Part shown: piece after piece, positions 1-6,950 of the stretch
Numbering within the stretch: the first letter of the stretch is position 1
Layout: each line of letters starts with the position of its first letter
Origin: Thermococcales archaeon 44_46
GTDB taxonomy: Archaea > Methanobacteriota_B > Thermococci > Thermococcales > Thermococcaceae
NCBI GenBank assembly: GCA_001507935.1
Contig: LGET01000011.1
Span: 1-16,693 of the forward strand
Direction of reading: 5' to 3'
Length of the DNA stretch: 16,693 bases
Position numbers and translations under genes: made by a program
Notes under the pieces: model-generated
What the model was told of the DNA's origin: nothing
The model's database searches: none
The model's input: the letters and a program-made list of their open reading frames with translations, nothing else

Positions 1-10
1 CTTTGAGTCT

Positions 11-31
11 GTGATCCCATCTGGGGATCAC
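11..31. repeat. Perfect 8-bp inverted repeat at the window start
   Basis: GTGATCCC (11-18) and GGGATCAC (24-31) form a perfect stem around a 5-base loop. No T-run follows on either strand. The region 1-99 shows no convincing gene; it is upstream of the rubredoxin promoter and could hold an operator or the leader of a divergent gene outside the window. Confidence 0.5.
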
Positions 32-99
32 GACAACCACCCGAAAGAATTCAGCAAAAACCCTAATAAAGGTTACTATAAACACGCCCGTTTGGAGCA

Positions 100-123
100 C
101 AAACTTTATAAGGTTAATCTAAC
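100..123 (+). promoter_or_regulatory. Promoter of the rubredoxin-SOR operon with a small palindrome
   Basis: An archaeal TATA element (CTTTATAAG, 104-112) lies about 35 bases before the rubredoxin start, so transcription should begin near 131-136. Directly after it is GTTA-ATC-TAAC (113-123), an imperfect dyad in the usual place for an archaeal repressor site. A GGTGG ribosome binding site follows at 132-138. The TATA assignment is by pattern and spacing only. Confidence 0.6.
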
Positions 124-143
124 AATATTAGGGTGGTGAAAAC

Positions 144-305
144 ATGGCCAAGTGGAAATGCATAGTTTGTGGATACATATATGATGAGGAAGCCGGAGAC
201 CCGGATAGCGGAATTGCTCCGGGAACAAAGTTTGAGGACATCCCGGATGATTGGGTATGCCCACTCTGTGGAGCTCCAAAAGACATGTTTGAAAAGATAG
301 AATGA
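144..305 (+). CDS. rub: Rubredoxin
   Basis: This 53-residue protein is a one-iron electron carrier of the cytoplasm. Two iron-binding pairs are visible, CIVCGY near residues 6-11 and CPLCGAP near 39-45, with the Asp/Gly-rich middle ([16 protein letters not shown]) typical of the family. Length and sequence agree closely with Pyrococcus furiosus rubredoxin. The ATG follows a GGTGG ribosome binding site. The superoxide reductase gene starts 10 bases downstream, so the two are almost certainly co-transcribed. In Thermococcales, rubredoxin is reduced by NAD(P)H:rubredoxin oxidoreductase and donates electrons to superoxide reductase and rubrerythrins. The ferritin-like proteins in this window lack their own rubredoxin domain, so this small protein is a plausible donor for them (inference). 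Confidence 0.97.
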   Translation: MAKWKCIVCGYIYDEEAGDPDSGIAPGTKFEDIPDDWVCPLCGAPKDMFEKIE

Positions 306-315
306 GGTGACCGAG

Positions 316-690
316 ATGATTGGTGAAACCATCAGGAGTGGAGACTGGAAAGGAGAAAAGCACGTCCCCGTTATAGAGTACGAAAGAGAAGGGGAGCTTG
401 TTAAAGTTAAGGTGCAAGTTGGTAAAGAAATCCCACATCCAAACACCACCGAGCACCACATCAGATACATAGAGCTTTACTTCTTACCAGAGGGCGAGAA
501 CTTTGTTTACCATGTTGGAAGGGCTGAGTTTACAGCCCATGGAGAGTCTGTAAACGGCCCAAACACGAGTGATGTATACACAGAGCCCATAGCTTACTTT
601 GTACTCAAGACCAAGAAGAAGGGCAAGCTCTATGCTTTGAGCTACTGCAACATCCACGGCCTCTGGGAGAATGAGGTCCAGCTTGAGTGA
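316..690 (+). CDS. sorA: Superoxide reductase (class II, neelaredoxin type)
   Basis: This 124-residue enzyme reduces superoxide to hydrogen peroxide without making oxygen, with electrons from rubredoxin. The non-heme iron ligands known from P. furiosus SOR fall at the same positions: Glu14, His16 (GEKH), His41 and His47 (HPNTTEHH), and Cys111 and His114 (CNIH). It lacks the N-terminal desulforedoxin domain of class I enzymes. I chose ATG 316 because GAGGTGA sits 5 bases before it; an in-frame GTG at 307 would add three residues and overlap that ribosome binding site. It is the second gene of the rubredoxin operon, and a T-rich stretch follows the stop. Confidence 0.97.
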   Translation: MIGETIRSGDWKGEKHVPVIEYEREGELVKVKVQVGKEIPHPNTTEHHIRYIELYFLPEGENFVYHVGRAEFTAHGESVNGPNTSDVYTEPIAYFVLKTKKKGKLYALSYCNIHGLWENEVQLE

Positions 691-693
691 CCC

Positions 694-718
694 TTTTCTA
701 CTTTTTCTGTTTGTTTTG
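694..718 (+). terminator. Oligo-T terminator after SOR
   Basis: Several T-runs (TTTT, TTTTT, TTTT) follow the SOR stop without a clear hairpin. This is the usual form of an archaeal intrinsic terminator. Confidence 0.5.
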
Positions 719-769
719 GACTCTCCAGATGTTTAAGAGTATGGAGCTTTTCTTGGGAACAAACTTAGC

Positions 770-1465
770 ATGTTTTCTAAAATCTACGAAAGTTTACCGG
801 AAGGTTTATTTAGTTTTCTTCCCAATTATCTGGGTAAAAACTTGGACGATGGAAGCATGATAAGTGTTTATCAAACTCTCATGGGCCTCTGTGGAGTACT
901 GACTCTTGCGGGAATTTTCCTTACCTGGAACCTTTCAAGAAAGATTGAGAACTTCTTTTTAGGACATAGGAGGCTTTCTTGGTACATCCTCTTTGGAGGA
1001 ATACTAACTTCGCTCGGCTTTATCGCGACAATGTTTGAAGTTCATAGGGGCATTATAACCATTGCAATCCTTTTGGGGCCTGTTTTAATAGCCTATTCCC
1101 TCTCGGAAAGTGGACTTGTTAGGGCTACTTGGACAATGCTCTTGCAAGTTAGTATTGTAGCTGGGAGTGCCATCTTTGTAAGGGAGAGCTTTTATACCGT
1201 TGAGTTAGCCTCTTCAGTGGCCATTCTCCTTCTCATCAATGCCATATCAGGCTATGTTAGAACCCCTGAAGAGTATAAAAAGCTTGCAGGGATATCGTCT
1301 TGGACTTTTGTAGTATTCATCTGGCTCAACATCTTTGCTGTAGAAATTGCCCCAGCAGTGTATTTCTTTTCCATGAGCCTGTGGATTTACACCTTAGTGA
1401 GGCTCCATTACGTGGCAGCTGAAAGGCTTGGCAATTCTACCATGAGACTTTTATATTCGAGTTAG
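770..1465 (+). CDS. Multi-spanning membrane protein of unknown function
   Basis: I do not recognise this 231-residue protein. Hydrophobic stretches at about residues 31-53, 70-89, 95-112, 120-137, 143-163 and 175-213 (long enough for two) suggest six or seven membrane segments, with short charged loops (SRKIE, GHRR, RTPEEYKK). There is no signal peptide cleavage site, Walker motif or metal-binding cluster. It lies between SOR and a rubrerythrin-like gene on the same strand, but T-rich sequence separates it from SOR. A TATA-like TTTAAG near 732-737 and the lack of a ribosome binding site suggest its own short-leader or leaderless transcript. A link to oxidative stress rests only on position. 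Confidence 0.8.
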   Translation: MFSKIYESLPEGLFSFLPNYLGKNLDDGSMISVYQTLMGLCGVLTLAGIFLTWNLSRKIENFFLGHRRLSWYILFGGILTSLGFIATMFEVHRGIITIAILLGPVLIAYSLSESGLVRATWTMLLQVSIVAGSAIFVRESFYTVELASSVAILLLINAISGYVRTPEEYKKLAGISSWTFVVFIWLNIFAVEIAPAVYFFSMSLWIYTLVRLHYVAAERLGNSTMRLLYSS

Positions 1466-1559
1466 AGGGTTTGTCACTAGAACCTTTATTTGATGGAAAG
1501 ATTTTAGTATGGAAAAGCCCTATTAGTAAATGTCTTGTTTTTGAAATGAGGTGGAAAAA

Positions 1560-2078
1560 ATGGTGGAGATTGACATGGGGATTCCCCTTGAAAAGGTGAA
1601 TGAGTTCTCCCTGAAAGAACTTTTAGGAATGGCTATAAAGGCAGAAATAGGGGCGAGGGAGTTTTACAAAAGCATGGCAGCAAATGTTGATATAGAAACC
1701 CTAAGAAAGAAGCTGGAATTTCTTGCTGGAGAGGAGGAAAAGCACGAGGAATTTTTAAGGAAGCTTTACGCCCAGTCGTTCCCCGGAGAGGAGATAGTGT
1801 TCCCTAAGGAACATGTTGGGCCCGAGTTAAAGCCCGTCGCGGAGAAAATTAAAAGCGTTCAAGACGTTATTGACTTAATCAGATGGGCTATGGAGGCGGA
1901 GAGAATTGCCAGCGAATTTTACTCCAAGCTTGAAGAGATGACGGATGACAACGCTAAGAAGGGCCTTCTTAGATACCTTGCTTCAATGGAGAATACGCAC
2001 TACTCTATCTTGAAGACTGAATACGAGCTCCTCCTCGACTGGGAAATGTACAGCCAGATGATGCATGTTGGGCCGTGA
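1560..2078 (+). CDS. Rubrerythrin-type ferritin-like diiron protein without rubredoxin domain
   Basis: This 172-residue protein consists of two repeated helical hairpins forming a four-helix diiron bundle. The first half has Glu29 seven residues before Tyr36 and then Glu59-x-x-His62. The second repeats the pattern with Glu114/Tyr121 and Glu144-x-x-His147. No Cys-x-x-Cys is present, so it is an erythrin-like protein lacking the C-terminal rubredoxin domain of classic rubrerythrin. The family reduces peroxide or oxidises iron; which applies here cannot be read from sequence. ATG 1560 is preferred because GAGGTGG (1548-1554) lies 5 bases before it; an in-frame GTG at 1551 is inside that site. 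The nearby rubredoxin is a likely electron donor (inference). Confidence 0.9.
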   Translation: MVEIDMGIPLEKVNEFSLKELLGMAIKAEIGAREFYKSMAANVDIETLRKKLEFLAGEEEKHEEFLRKLYAQSFPGEEIVFPKEHVGPELKPVAEKIKSVQDVIDLIRWAMEAERIASEFYSKLEEMTDDNAKKGLLRYLASMENTHYSILKTEYELLLDWEMYSQMMHVGP

Positions 2079-2081
2079 AAC

Positions 2082-2120
2082 TTTTCATTTTATTAAATTT
2101 TTTCTTTTGGTTTTTGTTGT
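2082..2120 (+). terminator. T-rich terminator after the rubrerythrin-like gene
   Basis: Repeated runs of four to six T follow within 45 bases of the stop codon with no obvious stem. The rest of the intergenic region to 2252 is AT-rich and holds the promoter of the next gene, with a TATA-like TTATAAAT near 2189-2196. Confidence 0.45.
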
Positions 2121-2252
2121 TGTTAAACTATTGCTCTTACTTTATACGCAAATGTTAAACAGAAATTGTTTTATAGTTTGACAACTTATTATAAATCATA
2201 ATCACATGGTTTTTGACGTTTTTTGTCGCCGTGTGAAAAAGCTGGTGGAAAA

Positions 2253-4553
2253 ATGAAAGGTAGGTTTGCAGGTTTTGCCCTGCTTTTGAGTGTAGTATTG
2301 CTTGGAGCTTTCATCTCTGGATGCATAAACCAAAGCTTTAACACGGAAACTGCCAGCAAACCCGAGGAAACGGCAACAAAAACCGAAACCGAGACAGTGA
2401 CAAAAACCCAAACTCAAACGGAAACAACCACACCCACTACTACAACTCCAAAGCAAGACGCCCAGATTGATGTAAAGCTGAAGGAGCTTGAAGAAGCAGT
2501 GGGGCTAATTGACACTGTTCTCGGTAGCGGGGAGAACCAGGTAATGGAGGCCTTTTCAAACGTCACTCTTGTGAGAGCACCACCAGAAGGGAGCATTGTG
2601 AGAGCACAACCAGAAAATACTAGGATCAAGAGGTGGATTGTGAGAGCCCAACCAGAAGAGGAAAAGTTCCACAGGCTTATGAGACTTGCCGAAAACGAAG
2701 ATAACAAGACCAAAAAGTTTGAATACCTCTCCGATGCATACCTCATTCGCTTTGCCCAGCTGGTTAGCCTTAGAAACGCCCTGATAACGGCTGCAGTTGA
2801 ACGGGCTTACTGGGACAGGGTAATGGAGGGAGAAGCCATTAACGAGTTCTACAACGAGAACGGGATTTTTCTGGTGGATGGAAAGAGGGTCTCGGCAAGA
2901 GAGATGGCGCAGAATACCCTAAATGCAGTTGAGGGTAAAGAAATCGTGGGCCTCGAGATATACCATCCTGGGAGCGGTCTGAGGTTTGCAGATACCAAGG
3001 ACCCAAGCCAAGGGTGGAAAATTGCTCCCCAAAACCCCATCAGGATCGTGATTCCTCCAGGCAAGGTCGTGAAGTTTAAGGCTGGTTCCGACCTTGCCAA
3101 AGCGGTGAACATGGCACTTCCGCAGGGTAATGTAGTGCTAAAAGAGGCAAGGAGAGGTTCTTTCATCAGTGAAATCCCCTACGGAGATCCCCAGAGTGTT
3201 AAGCTCGGCCCGGGAGTGTACGCGATCGATGGTGTTGGGTGCATTGGAGCTAACCTTCCTCATGACGAGATATTAACCAGTGGCAACGTCATAACGATAA
3301 CCCCCTACAACCCCTTCCTCCCATGTAGCTACCCCGTTAACGGCACGCTGTTGGTGGTAGGAAACTACAGCGAAGCCAGGGAGCTCAGTCCGGAGGAGTT
3401 TGCCAAGATACAGCGGGAAATCCCGGAGGCAAAGGACTACTCGAAGGCCATTGGGATTTCTGCTGGAGAGTACAAGGTAACCACAATGGGTTTTGGTCTC
3501 GCAATGGTGGATGCCGAAACTGGGGAGATAATCGGCGAGGCAGCATTACAGGGAAACGATATCGGGGAGGACATCACCGTCAATCCGGTGTCAAGGGACT
3601 TCTTTTTGGCCGTTATGGGTGGGACTCCCGAGGTGGCAAAGGTCGGCTGCTGGCTGGTTGAGGAGGACGAAAATGGGGATGTAGTCCTCAACATAAAAGA
3701 AAAATGCAACTCGCCTGTTCTTCTCCGCATAAGCCCCGAAAGCTCGATTGATGCTCCAAAGGTGGATCACATTCCGCTGGAGGAGGTAGACACTTTCGTG
3801 GGAGAAGGCAACATGAGCGTCATAAGAATTACCATAAACGAAGAATACATGGGAAAGCGCGATGTGAAGAGGATTAGGGTGGATATAGAAGGCCTAAAGG
3901 AATCCGCAGGTGTTCCGGTCAACCACATGAAGTTAAAGAACGTCATTGATCCGGAGTCTGCGACAACCGTGTTCATAAAAATCGATGGGATCGATGGAGA
4001 ATCAAACAGCACAGCTTGGGGCTTCCCGCTTACTGTAAACGAAACCACAGTCTCTCCCGGCCCCTACAGTCCGTTCCTGGCGAGAATCCTAAGCCCCTTC
4101 CACATGGAGAATTCTTTTACAGGAGAGACGATCAAGGGAAACGATACAGCAAAGCTGCCCGTTCCATCCGCCGTTAGGGAGAGGATCTCCCGTCCCGACT
4201 ACGGAATGTCAGATGAAAGCCAGATACCTTTCGTCATAATAACCGGCGGAGATGGAGCTGAGAACGGAATCCCCGAGTACACCATGGTGATACTCTATGT
4301 GATGCAGAGTGAGATACCGTTAGATATAGATGACCGCATTGGAGGTTACAGAGGGCACACATTAGACGAGTTCATCATCGAGGTTCTGACCCTCAGAGAC
4401 CCCGCTACTGGCGAAGAAAGCGTAGTGGCTTTCCTAAAGCTGATTGGGGCCGATGGGAAATTTAGCTTCAGATCCGAAATAGCCAGAGTAGAAAGCATCG
4501 TAGTCTTAGAAGCACCCTCAATAACCATAAACGAGGAAGAGAAGCATAAATGA
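2253..4553 (+). CDS. Large secreted lipoprotein of unknown function
   Basis: I do not recognise the family of this 766-residue protein. The N-terminus is a lipoprotein signal: MKGR, a hydrophobic stretch to about residue 20, and lipobox FISGC with the lipidated Cys at 24. A Thr/Glu/Lys-rich stalk (about 31-66) follows, as in other Thermococcales cell-surface lipoproteins. Residues 107-135 carry three copies of VRAxPE. The remaining 630 residues look like a soluble, mostly beta-type extracellular region with a few Cys (VGCIGAN, PCSYP, VGCWL, KCNSP) and no catalytic motif I can name. I chose ATG 2253, with GGTGG 4 bases before it; an in-frame TTG at 2223 has no such site. It appears monocistronic. 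Confidence 0.85.
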   Translation: MKGRFAGFALLLSVVLLGAFISGCINQSFNTETASKPEETATKTETETVTKTQTQTETTTPTTTTPKQDAQIDVKLKELEEAVGLIDTVLGSGENQVMEAFSNVTLVRAPPEGSIVRAQPENTRIKRWIVRAQPEEEKFHRLMRLAENEDNKTKKFEYLSDAYLIRFAQLVSLRNALITAAVERAYWDRVMEGEAINEFYNENGIFLVDGKRVSAREMAQNTLNAVEGKEIVGLEIYHPGSGLRFADTKDPSQGWKIAPQNPIRIVIPPGKVVKFKAGSDLAKAVNMALPQGNVVLKEARRGSFISEIPYGDPQSVKLGPGVYAIDGVGCIGANLPHDEILTSGNVITITPYNPFLPCSYPVNGTLLVVGNYSEARELSPEEFAKIQREIPEAKDYSKAIGISAGEYKVTTMGFGLAMVDAETGEIIGEAALQGNDIGEDITVNPVSRDFFLAVMGGTPEVAKVGCWLVEEDENGDVVLNIKEKCNSPVLLRISPESSIDAPKVDHIPLEEVDTFVGEGNMSVIRITINEEYMGKRDVKRIRVDIEGLKESAGVPVNHMKLKNVIDPESATTVFIKIDGIDGESNSTAWGFPLTVNETTVSPGPYSPFLARILSPFHMENSFTGETIKGNDTAKLPVPSAVRERISRPDYGMSDESQIPFVIITGGDGAENGIPEYTMVILYVMQSEIPLDIDDRIGGYRGHTLDEFIIEVLTLRDPATGEESVVAFLKLIGADGKFSFRSEIARVESIVVLEAPSITINEEEKHK
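2571..2657 (+). repeat. Three 18-bp direct repeats encoding VRAxPE
   Basis: GTGAGAGCACCACCAGAA (2571-2588), GTGAGAGCACAACCAGAA (2598-2615) and GTGAGAGCCCAACCAGAA (2640-2657) are in frame inside the lipoprotein gene. They differ from each other at one or two positions. Spacing is uneven (27 and 42 bases) but always a multiple of three, so the repeat works at protein level. Confidence 0.85.
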
Positions 4554-4558
4554 CGTCC

Positions 4559-4589
4559 TTTTACAAATTTGTTTTTCTTTTTCTTTTTT
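4559..4589 (+). terminator. Oligo-T terminator after the lipoprotein gene
   Basis: A short palindrome (ACAAATTTGT) is followed by three closely spaced T-runs, including TTTTTT at 4584-4589. This is a strong archaeal terminator pattern. Confidence 0.6.
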
Positions 4590-4642
4590 GCCGTTATCGA
4601 AAGCTTAATAATCTCCGCTTTTCTATTTCTATGCCACCCCAC

Positions 4643-4673
4643 GAAAGGTTTAATAGTTAGGAAAACCTAACTA
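4643..4673 (+). promoter_or_regulatory. RuBisCO promoter with a perfect 8-bp-arm palindrome (candidate operator)
   Basis: A BRE-like purine stretch (CGAAAGG) and TATA element TTTAATA (4649-4655) are followed at once by TAGTTAGG-AAAA-CCTAACTA (4654-4673), a perfect inverted repeat. The expected start of transcription is about 4675-4680. A protein bound here would overlap the TATA box and block initiation, so a repressor site is the simplest reading. The core TTAGG-N4-CCTAA recurs in the peroxiredoxin promoter. Confidence 0.7.
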
Positions 4674-4690
4674 ATAAGGAGGTGGGAAAA

Positions 4691-6025
4691 ATGCCTGAAA
4701 AGTTTGACAAGATATATGACTACTATGTGGACAAAGGCTATGAGCCCAGCAAGAAGAGGGATATCATAGCCGTTTTTAGGATAACTCCGGCTGAGGGGTA
4801 CACAATTGAACAAGCCGCGGGAGGAGTTGCCGCGGAAAGCTCAACGGGAACGTGGACTACACTATATCCCTGGTATGAGGAAGAGAGGTGGGCTGACCTA
4901 TCTGCAAAGGCTTACGATTTCCATGACATGGGCGATGGTAGCTGGATCGTTAAGATTGCCTATCCATTCCATGCCTTTGAAGAAGCCAACCTTCCGGGAC
5001 TTCTTGCGAGCATAGCCGGTAACGTTTTTGGAATGAAGAGAGTGAAAGGTCTGCGCCTTGAAGACCTTTACTTCCCCGAGAAGCTCATTAGGGAATTCAA
5101 TGGTCCCGCTTTTGGTATAGAAGGAGTTAGAAAGATGCTCGAAATCAAAGATAGACCAATTTACGGTGTGGTTCCAAAGCCAAAAGTAGGTTATTCTCCA
5201 GAAGAGTTTGAGAAGCTTGCCTACGACCTTCTTACCGCAGGAGCTGACTACATGAAGGACGATGAGAACCTCACAAGCCCGTGGTACAACCGCTTCGAAG
5301 AGAGGGCAGAGATAATGGCGAGAATAATTGAAAAAGTCGAGAGTGAAACCGGAGAAAAGAAGACATGGTTTGCCAATATAACCGCAGACATAAGGGAAAT
5401 GGAAACTAGACTTGAGATTCTTGCCGACCTTGGACTTAAACATGCAATGGTTGATGTAGTGGTTACTGGTTGGGGAGCACTGGAGTACATAAGGGACTTA
5501 GCTGAGGATTATGGCTTGGCTATACACGGGCACAGGGCAATGCACGCTGCCTTCACGAGAAACCCATATCACGGCATTTCAATGTTCGTATTAGCCAAGC
5601 TCTACAGGCTGATAGGTATTGACCAGCTTCACGTGGGAACTGCAGGGGCAGGAAAGCTCGAAGGTGGTAAGTGGGACGTTATCCAAAACGCTAGAATTTT
5701 GAGAGAGAACCACTACAAGCCGGATGAAAACGATGTGTTCCACCTTGAGCAGAAGTTCTACCACATAAAACCGGCATTCCCAACGAGCTCTGGTGGTTTG
5801 CACCCGGGTAACTTGCCACCTGTTATAGAAGCCCTTGGAACAGATATTGTCCTTCAGCTTGGTGGAGGAACCCTTGGACACCCAGACGGTCCTGCTGCTG
5901 GAGCAAAGGCAGTCAGGCAAGCCATAGATGCCATAATGCAGGGAATACCTTTGGATGAATACGCAAAGGGTCACAAGGAGCTCGCAAGGGCTTTAGAAAA
6001 GTGGGGACATGTAACCCCGGTTTGA
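4691..6025 (+). CDS. rbcL: Ribulose-1,5-bisphosphate carboxylase, form III (archaeal)
   Basis: This 444-residue enzyme, the same length as T. kodakarensis RuBisCO, fixes CO2 on ribulose 1,5-bisphosphate to give two 3-phosphoglycerates. In Thermococcales it acts in nucleotide salvage after AMP phosphorylase and ribose-1,5-bisphosphate isomerase, not in a Calvin cycle. Visible active-site elements are VPKPK (Lys163, Lys165), the carbamylated Lys189 in MKDDEN with Asp191/Glu192, GHRAMHAAF (His281, Arg282), loop 6 GTAGAGKLEGG with Lys322, and C-terminal phosphate-binding glycines (TSSGGLHPG, QLGGGTLGHPDG). ATG 4691 follows GGAGGTG (4678-4684) at 6 bases. No partner genes of the salvage route are adjacent. 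The promoter has a strong palindrome, suggesting specific repression. Confidence 0.98.
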   Translation: MPEKFDKIYDYYVDKGYEPSKKRDIIAVFRITPAEGYTIEQAAGGVAAESSTGTWTTLYPWYEEERWADLSAKAYDFHDMGDGSWIVKIAYPFHAFEEANLPGLLASIAGNVFGMKRVKGLRLEDLYFPEKLIREFNGPAFGIEGVRKMLEIKDRPIYGVVPKPKVGYSPEEFEKLAYDLLTAGADYMKDDENLTSPWYNRFEERAEIMARIIEKVESETGEKKTWFANITADIREMETRLEILADLGLKHAMVDVVVTGWGALEYIRDLAEDYGLAIHGHRAMHAAFTRNPYHGISMFVLAKLYRLIGIDQLHVGTAGAGKLEGGKWDVIQNARILRENHYKPDENDVFHLEQKFYHIKPAFPTSSGGLHPGNLPPVIEALGTDIVLQLGGGTLGHPDGPAAGAKAVRQAIDAIMQGIPLDEYAKGHKELARALEKWGHVTPV

Positions 6026-6031
6026 ACTCTA

Positions 6032-6045
6032 TTCCTTTTTTCTTT
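6032..6045 (+). terminator. Short T-run between RuBisCO and the ZIP gene
   Basis: TTCC followed by six T and then CTTT lies 10 bases after the RuBisCO stop and directly before the ZIP gene. It may terminate weakly. No separate promoter for the ZIP gene is visible in the 36-base gap, so partial read-through is likely. Confidence 0.35.
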
Positions 6046-6061
6046 AATGGGTGGTCTGATT

Positions 6062-6871
6062 ATGCTTGAGAACATTATATCTTCTTTGAGCAATTACCTT
6101 CTCGCAATTTCCAACGGGAATTTAATGATTGTTGCTTTTTATGCGGGTTTCTTTGTAGCCTTAATGACAACCCTCGGCTCATTGCTTGCGATAATGTCCC
6201 ATAAAATGCCCGATTGGGGCGTAGACTTCAGCTTGTCGTTTGCGGCTGGAGTCATGATTGTTGCGAGCTTTACAAGCTTAATTCTACCCGGAATTGAAGT
6301 GGCTGAGAGCTTTGCTCCTGTTGGGGTTGGGATTTTGCTTGGAATAGCCCTTATATATGCTATCGACCGCTTCGTTCCTCACGAGCATTTAGTCAAAGGA
6401 TATGAGGGTCCTGAAGAGCTCAAAAACAGGCTAAAGGTTGTTTGGTTGATAGTTCTTGCTGTTATAATCCATAACCTGCCAGAAGGGCTAGCAATTGGGA
6501 CTTCTCTCGCTTTTGACGTAAAGAGGGGTGTTGTGACAGCAATAGCCATAGGATTGCAGGATTTCCCTGAGGGAACGGTTGTTTCATTGCCCCTTGCGAC
6601 CCTTCAAAAGAAAAAACTCCAGCCCATCTTAATGGGGGCTTTAAGCGGAGTTGCAGAGTGGATTATGGTTCTTGTGGGAGCGTTTTTCTTCACGCTGTTT
6701 CATGGTTTTCTGCCATATGGTCTCGGCTTGGCTGGAGGGGCTATGCTCTACGTAACGGTAAAGGAAATGATTCCAGAGATTTACAAACACGAGAAGAATG
6801 AGCTTCTGGTAACTGCTGGCTTTTTCCTGGGGTTTTATATAATGCTCTTCCTTGATTCGATGCTTGGGTAG
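6062..6871 (+). CDS. ZIP-family divalent metal transporter
   Basis: This 269-residue inner-membrane protein belongs to the ZIP family, which moves Zn2+, Fe2+ or similar cations into the cytoplasm. Signature metal-site motifs on consecutive helices are HNLPEG (137-142) and QDFPEG (166-171). About eight hydrophobic segments surround a short charged loop (HEHLVKGYEGPEELKNR, 107-123). It resembles the GufA/ZupT-like branch. ATG 6062 is chosen because GGTGGT lies 6 bases before it; an in-frame ATG at 6047 would add five residues. It follows RuBisCO by 36 bases with no visible promoter, so it may share that transcript. Metal specificity cannot be told from sequence. Confidence 0.93.
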   Translation: MLENIISSLSNYLLAISNGNLMIVAFYAGFFVALMTTLGSLLAIMSHKMPDWGVDFSLSFAAGVMIVASFTSLILPGIEVAESFAPVGVGILLGIALIYAIDRFVPHEHLVKGYEGPEELKNRLKVVWLIVLAVIIHNLPEGLAIGTSLAFDVKRGVVTAIAIGLQDFPEGTVVSLPLATLQKKKLQPILMGALSGVAEWIMVLVGAFFFTLFHGFLPYGLGLAGGAMLYVTVKEMIPEIYKHEKNELLVTAGFFLGFYIMLFLDSMLG

Positions 6872-6885
6872 TTCGAAGTTGGCAC

Positions 6886-6916
6886 TTTTGTTTTTAATTT
6901 TTCGAAAACTTTATTA
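6886..6916 (+). promoter_or_regulatory. T-run terminator of the ZIP gene, then promoter of the ABC importer operon
   Basis: T-runs at 6886-6902 probably end the ZIP transcript. They are followed by CGAAAA and CTTTATTA (BRE/TATA-like, 6903-6916). Initiation would fall near 6935, giving a short leader with AGGTG before the ATG at 6951. Confidence 0.5.
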
Positions 6917-6950
6917 GAAAGACCGAACAATTAAATACAGGTGTGTAAAG

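Noticed and set aside
1..20. A possible divergent minus-strand gene start (ATG at 18-20, reading MGSQTQ)
   Set aside because: Only six codons are visible and nothing identifies a product. A GTGAT six bases before the ATG is suggestive but part of the inverted repeat at 11-31.
2..142. Open plus-strand frame from the window edge to 142
   Set aside because: It runs through the rubredoxin promoter and ribosome binding site and has no recognisable protein pattern.
4898..5443. A 181-residue minus-strand open frame inside RuBisCO
   Set aside because: It is antisense to a highly conserved gene and has no ribosome binding site or family resemblance.
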